The translations under genes and the position numbers were made by a program. This document shows positions 41,301 to 49,996 of a stretch of 64,000 bases of DNA, in pieces. Position 1 is the first letter of the stretch; each line of letters starts with the position of its first letter. This stretch comes from Pleodorina starrii (taxonomy: Eukaryota > Chlorophyta > Chlorophyceae > Chlamydomonadales > Volvocaceae). The notes beneath the pieces were generated by a model. It was not told the origin of the DNA. It did not search any database and worked only from the letters and a program-made list of their open reading frames with translations. The stretch is taken from assembly GCA_030267565.1 (NCBI GenBank), contig BRXU01000003.1:4997001-5061000 (forward strand). The letters are read 5' to 3'.

Positions 41301-44300
41301 GCACCGGTGTGAGTGCCCTGGTAGATTACGCAGCTGTAGAGCATGCGTTCGGTGGACTGAGGACAGTAGGCGCCTGGGACTAGCTTAGCTGGCACATGGA
41401 CAATCAGGTGGACGCTGTCCTGTGACGATTACGGCGCAGCGGTTAGCACTTCCCGGTGCAGTGTGCAGACAAGGTGGTACGCCCCTCCTCAACAGAGGAG
41501 TGCTTCGGCGGTCTCCCGTATGTGGGCGGGTTAGCGCCCCCGGCCAGTGTCGGCCCGGCAGATATGTAACAGTTACACACGCATGTACACACACGCATGT
41601 ACATACACACACGCATGTACATACACACACGCATGTACACACACGCATGTACACACACGCATGTACATACACACACGCATGTACATACACACACGCATGT
41701 ACACACACGCATGTACATACACACACGCATGTACACACACGCATGTACATACACACACGCATGTACACACACGTATGTACACACACGCATGTACATACAC
41801 GCATGTACATACACGCTCCCGCCCTCCTGCCGCCTCGAGGCCAAGCGGCGCTCTGGAGCTCGGCCTCTAGGGGCCACCCCCCGGCCTCTCCGGGGCCGTC
41901 GTAGTAGGAGTAGTAGCAGGGGTAGGGCGCGCGCTGTCTTGGGTTCTCCTTTGGTGCTGACCGCCCACGAGCCGGACCAAGCTCGGGGCAGGTTCTCAGC
42001 GCTTTGTTTTCGCGCCTAGAGGAGCACCGCCAGCCGGTAGCAGACCGGCCGGGCGCCCCGGCGCTGCAAGGACTTCAGGGCGGGCAGGACAGCGCGGGCG
42101 CCGCGTAGTGCGCCGGCGCGACTGCTGTTTGTGCGGACGAAGGGCCCAGCTGCCGTATAAGGCAGGCTGTGAGCTCAAGCCTTTGGGGAGCCGCTGCGCC
42201 GTACACCCGTATATGGGGTGTATGACGCAGCCAGCTCTGCGTCGAGCAGGAGGGGGTAGCGGCCCCTCACGCCCTTCTCCCACCGCAAGGGGGAGAGTGC
42301 TTAGGCGGTCTTTCCGTCGGGGCTGGGTTAGCAGCCCCTGGCCAGCGTCAGGGCCCGGTCAGATACTGTAACGACACACGCATGTACACACACGCATGTA
42401 CATACACACACGCATGTACACACACGCATGTACATACACACACGCATGTACATACACGCATGTACACACACGCATGTACATACACGCATGTACATACACA
42501 CACGCATGTACATACACACACGCATGTACACACACGCATGTACACACACGCATGTACATTCACACACGCATGTACACACACGCATGTACACACACGCATG
42601 TACACACGTACACACACGCATGTACACACATACACACACCTGCTCCTGGCCGAGCTCCACCCCCCTGCAGCCCCACCAACTCCCCCTCCACTGCCCCCTC
42701 CACTGCCCCCTCCACTGCCACCGCCAGCAGCGCCAGCCGACAGCGCCGACTTGAGTTTCCCCGTGGGGGAGGGGGAGGCGGAGGAGGACAGGCATGAGGA
42801 CATGGAGGTGCTGCCCCCGGGGCTCCCCGCAGCGGCTGGCTCCTTGGTGGGGCTGAGGGAGGGCGAGTGGGGAGCGAGGCGCCTGCGTGCCGGGGAGGGG
42901 CCCAAAGGCGGGGAGGGCGGGGAGGGAAAGGAGGGGGGGCCCGGACGGAGGGAGCGCGGGAGGAGGTGACAGGAGGGAGGGGAGAGGGGAGAGGGGACAG
43001 GAACGAGGCGAGGCGAGGCGCGGGACATGGAGCGAGGCGAGGGGTCAAACAATCCCAAACAAACCCATGTGTGGGTAACCAGTGGGTAATGTTGAAGCGG
43101 GGGACAGTGCCAGGTAGGAGGTAGGAGGTAAAGAGGCAAACCGCCGATGACTGCGTGCCTCGGCATCTGGCCCAGCTGCCGTGTCCAGGGACTGGGCTTC
43201 TGCAGAGGGGGTGGTGTGGCGGGGAAGGTGGTGTGGCGGGCGGCCCTGACATTGGGCCCATTGGCCGTGTCATGTCTGGCGTTGTTTGAATCCCAACGGG
43301 GGCCAGCAGGGCCGACATGCTGACGACGGACAAAAGGTTGGGAGAGGTACGGCAGTACGGCACACTCACGCGAAGCTGATGCGCTTGTGTCCGTCCGTGC
43401 CCGAATCCGTCTCTGACGGCGACGCCGCCGGCGCCGCCGCCGACACCTCCGCCTCCACACCCTCGCCGCCGCCTCCGCCGCCTCCGCTGGACGCTTCGTC
43501 GTCGTCGTCGTCGCCACCGCCACCGCCACCGCCACCGCCACCGCCACCGCCGCCGGCGTCCTCGCTGGAGCGGAAGCTCCGAGGCGCCGCCGCCGCCAGC
43601 GCCGCCGCCGCCGCCGCCAGCGGCGGCAGCCGCGGCGATGACAAAAACGGCGACGGCGGTTCCGGAGCCGACGGCAACGGCGGCGTTTCCTCCTCGACGG
43701 CCTCCGGCCGGTTCTCCAGGGCAGCTCGCGGCGGTGGCCCCAGCACGTCCACGAGCAGCTCCACACCGCCTGCGATCCACCGCCCCGAAACCACACATAC
43801 ACATACGCATACACACGGTCAAACACGTCCCACCCACTCCGAAACCACCGTAGCATCAACCGTGCGCGGCCTTCTTACGCCTCACCAGAGGCCTCCGAGT
43901 TTCGAGTTCCTCCCCCATCCCCCGCCCCCCGCCGTCTCCCCGCCATCTCCCTTCCTTACGTGGAAACACCCCCTCGAGTGCCCCCTCCTCCTCCTCCTCC
44001 TCCACCCCGCTCCGCCCCGCCGTACCGCTGCCAGTTGCCTGCTCCACCGCCGGCCCCAGGCTCAGCAGCCTCCAGAGGCACTGCAGCGCCGCCGCCACCG
44101 CCGCCTCCGACTTGTGGTGCCGTACGACGTCAAGCAGCGCCACCACGCCGCCCGCCGCCACCACCTCGGCGCACAGCTCGGGCCGCTGCGGCGGCGGCAT
44201 CATTATCGGCCATCATTATCATGGAGGACAGAGGGGGGGCGGAGGGGGCGGAGGGGCGGAGGGGGTGAGGCGCAGGTGGCGGAGGGGGCGAAGGGGAGAG

Positions 44301-47108
44301 GGGCGGAGGGCGTCGCACTTGTGACACGGCGGTGCCCCCGCCCCGTCCTAATGGGTACTCGGTCGCCTACGTCCCTCCGCTGCGGTAACGTTTTCTCATT
44401 GCCCCCCCCCTCGAACTCCGACCAATGCCCCCATTCCTTGTCCCGAGTCAGGCTCAGAACTCATTGTAGCAAAAGCGCAAAACACAGACACATAACACAT
44501 ACAGACACATACGCACATACACACACCCGCCCCCCTCGCCGCCCCCTCGACACACACACACACAGGTATGTTCGGTAAGTATTGCTGGGTTCTGGGTCCG
44601 TTCGCTAACGCCGTCTCCGTCTCCGCTGCGGTATTTTCTTTTTACCTCCCCCCCCCAAATACACACACATATACACACCAGCTCTAGAAGTGTCGTCACC
44701 GTCTCCCCCACCGCCGCCACCGCGGGTGCGTCTCGGTGCTCCTTGACGCCCCACACGGTCAGGTACGACGCCATGTACGGCAGCTGATATTCCATTGCGC
44801 GCAGCACCACCGGGGCCACCTGCGAGGGAGGGAACGATGTACGACACGCGTACGACAGGGGTAAAGCGGAGGCTAGGCGACGCATGATGCACGCCACAAA
44901 ACCAGGTCCTGCGGCGGCTTTCCAACGGAAGTGAACCCAGGCCGGGGAATACCCTCTGTCCCACACACACACACATACACACATACACACACACGCCCTC
45001 CACCGTCTCCCTACTCGCCTACCTCTCTCCCTCCCATCTCTCAGTCCCGCCCAACCGCCCAACCAACACACCAACCACCCAACCAACCTGCTGCGTCAGC
45101 GCCTGCAGCAGCCTGCTGCAATGGTGGCGCGCCAGCGCCTCGTCCTCCGACAGTACGGCATGCAGTATCTCGAGAGCGCACCGACCCGTGGGTCCGCGGG
45201 TCCGCACCAGCTGCTCCGAAACCTCGGGGTCGTTGCCCGCCAGTGCCAACAGGATGCCTGAACCCACAGCGGACGACGGGACGGGGGAGGGAATCAAGAT
45301 GAGAACACAGTGGAGCGGGGAAGGGAGGCTGGAGGCGGGGAAAGAGATAGACAACAAGGCGTGGGATGCCGGAAATGGGGGGGGTGGCACGGGTCTTGAA
45401 TTTAAGGCGCGGGGTAGAAAGAAGTACCGGTTGGACAAGAGCGGGGTTTGATGAGCACCAGCTACGGAGCCAGATACGACGTAACCGAGTGCAGCAGCGG
45501 CCGCATCACTGGCCCGAGGGGGGGCGTAAACGCGGAATGGAGAAAGTCTAGGGACGGTAGGTGGGAGGTGGGGAGGTGGGGCTCCGGGGCCAGTCTGCTG
45601 GTAACTCCGCAGCCGCAGCCGCAGCCGCAGCCGCGCTGCACCTCAGTGCGGCCGCCTCACGAAGGTGGAAAGGACGGGGCGACGGCCGGGTCCCCATACG
45701 GAGATCGGGCCCGCCCCCTGCCCCCCTACCGCCCCCCAGGCACCCCCCCAAAGCACCCCCCCGCCCAGGGACCCGCACAAGGCACCTCCCCCCCCGTCCC
45801 CGCTAAGGTCCGTGCGCCGCAACCACTCCGCTGCGGTCCTTATTCCTCCACCCGCACCCCCCCTCCCTCTCTCCCTCCCTCCCTCCCCAGTCCCCCACCC
45901 GCGAGCCCCCGCCCCCTCTTCCCTCCGCTCCACCGCTTGCTGTCCCGCCCTTTGCTTCCCCCACCACCCTTGCCGTCTCCCTTCGCCAACGCCTTCTCCG
46001 TCCCTTCGCTGCGCTATCTATTTGTTATCTATTATCCATTATCTATATTTTTTCCTTCTCTGTTACTTCCCCTACCCGCGCTGCACGCCTTGTCCGCTGG
46101 CAGCGTCTCTCTGCAGTCCAGGTTGGCGAGGCCGGCGGGCAGCAGGCCGGCGGACAGCAGGGGCCCCACCGAGTCGCCCTCCAAGACATGGTGCCACAGC
46201 AGGAAGCCGGCCTCTTGCTGGAGGGACCCGGGGGGGGGGGGAGGGGGGGGGTTGGAGAGAGGGGGTTAGCCACGTATAGGCCGGAGGGATGGCGGGGGTA
46301 ATTAAAACGGCCCGGGGCGAGGGAACGCAACGCAGTTACCTGGGATATTACCTGAGGATTACCTGATATGTCCAGCGGAAATAAAACGAGCGCGGGGGGA
46401 GGGGGTAAAGTAAAGGTGGTATATCGCAGCGATGGGACGGAGGCTGCCAGGGCCCGTGTTGAGGAACACGATGTGGGTTGGGACTTGGGAGCAGGGGTCG
46501 TTGGAGGGGACGGTTTGCGGAATTGGGTTTGAGTCAGGGGTTGCTTTTGGCAGGAGTAGAGAAGCGTTGGGGTTTTTGTGTGTGTGTGTGTGTATGTGTT
46601 GGGGAGGGGAGGGGAGGGGAGGGGAGGGGGGATTTTGGGGGCCTCAAGAGGTCAGGGTGGGGGGTGGGGGTCACGGGTCAGTGGGTGGGGAGGTGGGGAG
46701 GGGGCAGCTGAGGTCGCATGCACGCCCTACCCGATAGCTTCCCCCCTTCCCCCCTATCGCACGCAGCAAGTCCTGCGTTAGTCCTGTCTGTCGAGGGCTG
46801 GAAGCGCCAACGCGCCTCACCCGTGTGTGTGGATTCCCCGGCTCGGGCGTCCTCTGTGAGAGGGGAGGGTGCAAACGGGGAATTCAAACCGAGAGAGGGA
46901 GGATGGGGGGTTAAAGGGTAGGGGCGGGGTGCGCTGGCCCAAGCCGCTGCGCGCAGGCAACGCCGCTTCGACTCGCGCGCTGGAGAAGCTTGTTGGGGCG
47001 CACCAGGCATCTGACGAGCGTTGGAAAGTCGTCCTTGAACGGGCTCGTGCAGGAGTCATAGTAAACCGATTTCTTTCTGCGCTCGTCTTCGGAGACAGCC
47101 GCCGGCAT
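35393..47108 (-). CDS. Armadillo-type repeat protein
   Basis: Alpha-helical repeat protein of unknown role. A phase-consistent 15-exon model gives 717 aa: 47108-46962, 46853-46821, 46772-46731, 46217-46076, 45257-45088, 44819-44679, 44185-44026, 43769-43370, 39354-39135, 38466-38215, 37851-37776, 37130-37051, 36758-36721, 36305-36146, 35485-35393 (stop). Armadillo-like helices include [64 protein letters not shown] and [20 protein letters not shown]. The eighth exon carries a Gly/Asp/Ser-rich insertion and the ninth is Ala-rich. Near the C-terminus is a basic KKGKKKG stretch. The first three small exons are the least certain; the first donor (GGC|gttgcc) is weak, and the end of the ninth exon has two possible donors. 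The 4-kb intron 39355-43369 holds the repeat cluster; a Ser-rich frame at 42660-42870 inside it might be an extra exon. It could be a ciliary or trafficking scaffold, but nothing in the sequence fixes that. Confidence 0.8.
36017..36060 (+). repeat. Family A repeat, armadillo-gene intron
   Basis: GGCCACGGGCTCCGCGCGGCC then TATCCGTGGCTCAACC. Reverse relative to the gene, about 85 nt inside the donor at 36145. Confidence 0.7.
37215..37245 (-). repeat. Family C repeat near an armadillo-gene acceptor
   Basis: On the minus strand CTTCGCTGCGGTACCGTATC then TTCTATTTTACC. Forward, about 85 nt from the acceptor at 37131. Forms an inverted pair with 37638-37670 across the same intron. Confidence 0.75.
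37638..37670 (+). repeat. Family C repeat near an armadillo-gene donor
   Basis: CTACATCCCTCCGCTGCGGT then TACGTCC. Reverse relative to the gene, about 105 nt from the donor at 37775. Confidence 0.7.
39355..39398 (-). repeat. Family C repeat at an armadillo-gene acceptor
   Basis: On the minus strand TCCGCTGCGGTATCTTCTTT then TTACCCTTCCTGGACAG, ending at the acceptor of exon 9. It sits at the end of the 4-kb repeat-filled intron. Confidence 0.85.
39824..40036. repeat. ACACACGCATGTAC array 1
   Basis: Alternating 14-bp ACACACGCATGTAC and 18-bp ATACACACACGCATGTAC units, giving a 32-bp higher-order period. Inside the 4-kb armadillo-gene intron. It creates false frames reading MYMRVC repeats. Confidence 0.95.
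40363..40915. mobile_element. Duplicated 0.55-kb unit, copy 1
   Basis: Nearly identical to 41824-42374. It runs from CTCCTGCCGCCTCGAGGCC to TCAGATACTGTAACG and passes straight into the ACACACGCATGTAC repeat, as if the microsatellite were its 3' tail. A GTACACCC/GGGTGTAC hairpin lies near 40740-40762. There is no coding frame with a known domain. Best guess is a non-autonomous retroelement of SINE type. Confidence 0.65.
40915..40952. repeat. ACACACGCATGTAC array 2 (short)
   Basis: Two to three units following the end of the duplicated unit at 40363-40915. Confidence 0.9.
40959..41034 (+). tRNA. tRNA-Thr(AGT)-like sequence, probably a pseudogene or SINE head
   Basis: The D-arm region (TAGCTCAAGTTGGTAGAGC) and a B-box-like GAGTTCGATCC are clear, and the anticodon loop would read TTAGTAA, giving AGT (Thr). 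The acceptor stem pairs at five of seven positions, but the anticodon and T stems contain mismatches and the A box has one extra base. It sits between microsatellite arrays. A functional tRNA is unlikely. Confidence 0.45.
41035..41572. mobile_element. Unclassified sequence with a tail related to the duplicated unit
   Basis: Follows the tRNA-like head. Its 3' end (GAGTGCTTCGGCGGTCT through GGCAGATATGTAACAG) is a diverged form of the 3' end of the 40363-40915 unit and also runs into ACACACGCATGTAC repeats. A second D-arm-like word, GGCGCAGCGGTTAGCAC, lies near 41431. It could be a tRNA-headed SINE. Confidence 0.45.
41573..41815. repeat. ACACACGCATGTAC array 3
   Basis: Same 14/18-bp units as array 1, in the same orientation. 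Confidence 0.95.
41824..42374. mobile_element. Duplicated 0.55-kb unit, copy 2
   Basis: Offset about 1461 bp from copy 1. By eye there are roughly seven substitutions over the unit (about 98-99 percent identity). It also ends in TCAGATACTGTAACG followed by the microsatellite. Confidence 0.65.
42374..42640. repeat. ACACACGCATGTAC array 4
   Basis: Longest of the arrays; unit order less regular than array 1. Confidence 0.95.
44361..44395 (+). repeat. Family C repeat, armadillo-gene intron
   Basis: GTCCCTCCGCTGCGGTAACG then TTTTCTC. In the same intron and orientation as the copy at 44575-44690. Confidence 0.7.
44575..44690 (+). repeat. Family C repeat at an armadillo-gene donor (full-length)
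   Basis: Starts GTAAGTATTGCTGGGTTCTG, continues through CGCCGTCTCC and CTCCGCTGCGG, and ends in a CA-rich tail ACACACCAG. Reverse relative to the gene: that end read on the minus strand is CTG|GTGTGTATATG, the donor at 44678. Nearly identical over about 70 bp to 52706-52780. Confidence 0.9.
45980..46021 (+). repeat. Family C repeat near an armadillo-gene donor
   Basis: TTCGCCAACGCCTTCTCCGT then CCCTTCGCTGCGCTATC. Reverse relative to the gene, close to the donor at 46075. A degenerate forward copy abuts the acceptor of the same intron (45258-45290). Confidence 0.75.
46262..46289 (-). repeat. Family A repeat at an armadillo-gene acceptor
   Basis: GTTAGCCACGTATAGGCCGG on the plus strand. Forward relative to the gene; only C-rich sequence separates it from the acceptor at 46218. 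Confidence 0.85.
46418..46445 (-). repeat. Family C repeat, armadillo-gene intron
   Basis: On the plus strand GTATATCGCAGCGATGGGAC. Degenerate copy in the same intron as the family A copy at 46262. Confidence 0.6.
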
Positions 47109-48545
47109 GGGCGCGATGGTGACTATAATTCGAACTTAGAATCGATGGCAAATAGTCGGAGATCTTCCTTGGCGTGCTGACTCTTACTAGCTTTGAACCT
47201 GCCTAAGTTTTTCACGGTTGACAAATAGTCATTCACAAAATGATGTGGTATATTCTGTTATGCTTTTAAAAATGGGCATTCAAGGTTGTCGGCAGCTTCC
47301 AGTTTAGTAAGGGTCGTAATGGCCCTTAGAGGTCAGAGCAGGGGATGCGTAAGCAGCCCTGAGCGGTGCCGGAATTGTGAAAATTGCAACCTGTTGATCC
47401 TGTCAGGTTATTAGCTGTTAGGACGGCCTTCTCGCCAGGTGCGCTTCGAGCTGTGAGTCAGAATGACGAACAGGTTTAGGTAACGTTTCCCGTTAGCAAG
47501 ATACGGGGATAGGCAGGATTCGGGGCCGAGTCCTTCCGTGTGCTTCCGCAGGCCAGGCAATCGCTTAACCATCAACTGTCCTGCTCATCCGCTCTGCCCT
47601 TGCCATGCCGCCCAAACCAGAAGACTTGACATTTGCGGATCCCTGCGGATCAGTCCTCACAGGTTTTCACTCTCCCGGCCATGTACGGTAGGTTGCCGCA
47701 CTCCCAGCACGTCAGTCGCCATACACATCGGTAATTCGGTCCAGTCGAACCTGGCTGGGCTTGCCACCAAGAACCAACCGCGGATGTGCATGCAGGGCCA
47801 GAGCGCCCCGGTCAGCGCCCTGAATCAGCTTGGCCGGGAACGAACCACGCCCGCGCGCCCCCCACCTCTCCATCGCCTCCGCCCGGCCATCAATCACTAC
47901 GGGACATGCTCAACCTCTAACCAATACCCACAATGCGCCCCATGGCTACAGCACACCCGCCTCTTTCTGCACGCCAATAGCGTAAACAAAGCGGCACCGC
48001 GCACGCCAGGGTCACCTAGCGGTACATCCGCCGATACATCCCCATCCCATCCCCCGCCAGTGGTAGCGACACCGGCTGGTGGGCATGTGCCGGCCATCAC
48101 ATCGCCCACAGCCTCAACACCCGGGATAGTACACCACGGCCGCCCCAGCGCTAGCTCTGCCGCGAGCACGCCCTCTCGCAATACCCAAAGCGCGACCAGC
48201 GCAACCAGTGACACAGTGCTCCACGCAGCCCAGGGAGCCTCCAGTCAGGGAGCCTCCAGCCAGCGCACCACCCCACGTTGGCGCATCAAGCCGCTGCACG
48301 CAGACGTAAGGGCGCCCCGCGCTCCCCCCCCCGTGGCACAAACCCCACAAGCCGCCTGTTTCGCTGTCGTTATCCCGCGCAAAGCACCCAAACCCCCTTC
48401 CCCCGCCATCCCAGCTCCCATGCCGTCCTGCCCCGCCCAAGGCCGCCGTCACCCGCCCCGCCCCGTCCCGCGAAATCAGCCGGGAAACTCCATTCCGCCG
48501 GGCGGGCAGGCTGACAGGGCCCCCCCCGCCCAGCCGCCTGTTCGC
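47109..48545. other. Intergenic region, thioredoxin gene to armadillo gene
   Basis: Both flanking genes are on the minus strand. A long plus-strand frame (47538-48665) crosses most of it and runs antisense into the last thioredoxin exon; it is rich in Pro, Ala, Ser and Thr and lacks any domain. The DNA near 47180-47300 is AT-rich and probably holds the armadillo-gene promoter. Confidence 0.5.
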
Positions 48546-49727
48546 TCACGCGCTCGCCGCCGCCTTCACCACCGACAGCTCCATCACGAAGCGGTTCAGC
48601 GCCGGCGCCTGCACCCCCACCACCAGCTCCAACTGCTTGCCGTCCTGGGGGGGAATATAACATAGAGATGAGGCCGCAGCGGTGGGAAGGAGGACACGTT
48701 GGCGAACGGATCCCGCTGGGAGGCGTAATGTATTCGGATGGGCGGAGCGCCCGGGCGCTTCGCCAGGTGGCCTGCCGGGGCCAGGATGCGCTGCAGCCAG
48801 CCGCGACTGCAAGGTGTGGGTGGTGAGTGAAAAGGGAGTTCGTATGCCGCACCGTACCAGCGGCATCTCGCTGGCCTGGGGCTCTGGAGCAGGCGCAGGA
48901 GCAGGAACAGGAGAAGGACCGGTGGGCGCTGCTGTCGCCGCGGTATCTTAGCGCCAAGGTATCTTACCTTGTAGAAAAGGAATACGGGGATGCACTTGCC
49001 CACATACTCCCGCAGCATCGGCAGCCTCTCCGCGGAGACCTGGGCCACATGGGGGGGGGGAGGGCCAAGGCGGCAGGGCGGGCGGGCTGGCTGGGCCAAG
49101 CGTGGCGAAAGCCGTGGTGGGGACTCTCCACCACCGGGGAGCAGAGGGGTGGAGGTCCACGCCTGATGCTTGGATGGGGGCGTTGGAAGACCTGGTCGGA
49201 GCTGTGCTGCGCCCGTGACCCATAATGGACAAAGCGCTGGCGGGTGGGAGGTAAGGAAGCGGCATAACGGCGGCACCCCAGCTGACGAGCCCTGGTAACT
49301 GCGTCCACGCTTCTGCTTTCATTACTGGTCCTTACACGGCTACGCAAGGGACCCTAAGATATCGACAAAAGAAACGGCCAAGGCCGTCAAACGCCCATGC
49401 CCGAAGACGTAACATGCAGACTTACGGAGTAAAACTTCAGCGGCCGGTCGTTAAGGTCAAAGTATAACCGCTTAAATGTAGACTGGACCGCTTTGCATGG
49501 ACCACACCAGGACTGGAACACCTCGATGACTGCAGAAATGCGCCCGTGGGTACAGTGGAAACGTCAGCCGCCAAAAAATGACTCAGCCCATGAAGCAATA
49601 CATCAAAGCCCTGAAGGCTGTGGGCCACAAGTAGAAGCACAAAGCACGAACCTTGTAACGTTCCCGGCGTATCAAGGATTTCCGTCTTGAAATGAGCCTC
49701 ACTTGTAATCTCTGTGATAAAAGACAT
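48546..49727 (-). CDS. Single-domain thioredoxin, dynein-light-chain / TXNDC3-like
   Basis: A 116-aa thioredoxin-fold protein. Exons: 49727-49652, 49529-49426, 49039-48968, 48644-48546 (stop), all in phase. It begins MSFITEITSEAHFKTEILDT. The active site is intact in VIEVFQSWCGPCKAVQSTFK, followed by FDLNDRPLKFYS, then MLREYVGKCIPVFLFYK with the cis-Pro region, and DGKQLELVVGVQAPALNRFV. The SWCGPCKAV and GKCxPxFLFY wording resembles the thioredoxin domains of axonemal proteins (outer-arm dynein light chains and TXNDC3/NME8) more than cytosolic thioredoxin, so a flagellar role is likely but inferred. There is no targeting peptide. Introns 1-3 are short; intron 3 is bounded by family C repeats. 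Confidence 0.88.
48645..48711 (-). repeat. Family C repeat at the thioredoxin-gene acceptor
   Basis: On the minus strand TCCGTTCGCCAACG, then CCACCGCTGCGG, then a C-run ending in the acceptor AG. A reverse partner (TAAGATACCGCGGCGACAG) lies just inside the donor of the same intron (about 48934-48955). Confidence 0.85.
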
Positions 49728-49996
49728 TTTCAGCTAGCAATTTTAAATCAACAATATCAGACGGCGTGTTGCATCGTCCGTGAAGGAATTAAAACTTCGA
49801 GGTCTGAGTAGGGATTAGAAGTAGATGCATACCACTCTGCAAGGTATATGTTTAAACGCCTCTGTGTTGGAACAGGGCAAAGGGGCTGCTGAACAAGTTG
49901 AACCGCCTTTCGTGGTACGGCACAGGCAACCAAGTTGAGGGCAGTGGTGAAGTCCGTGGCCTGACCGTGGCCTAACCAGCATGTAGATGCGACATC
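49728..49996. promoter_or_regulatory. Divergent upstream region of thioredoxin and SNAPC4
   Basis: Only 269 bp separate the two start codons, so the genes probably share a bidirectional promoter. The sequence is relatively AT-rich near the thioredoxin start. Confidence 0.5.

Noticed and set aside
39824..42640. Possible CRISPR array
   Set aside because: The repeats are contiguous microsatellite units without unique spacers, and the genome is eukaryotic.
39071..42797. Frames reading MYMRVC or THTHVHT repeats
   Set aside because: They are translations of the ACACACGCATGTAC microsatellite and appear on both strands.
42348..43859. 503-codon minus-strand frame
   Set aside because: It runs from microsatellite through a Ser-rich stretch into the armadillo exon in the wrong frame; at most a small part (42660-42870) could be a real exon.
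47538..48665. 375-codon plus-strand Pro/Ala-rich frame
   Set aside because: No domain, no splice or UTR context, and it overlaps the thioredoxin last exon on the other strand. Kept only as intergenic sequence.
48596..48866. Unspliced extension SRLAAAHPGPG after FLFYK in the thioredoxin gene
   Set aside because: It reads through a family C intron repeat; splicing to DGKQLELVV instead restores the normal thioredoxin C-terminus.
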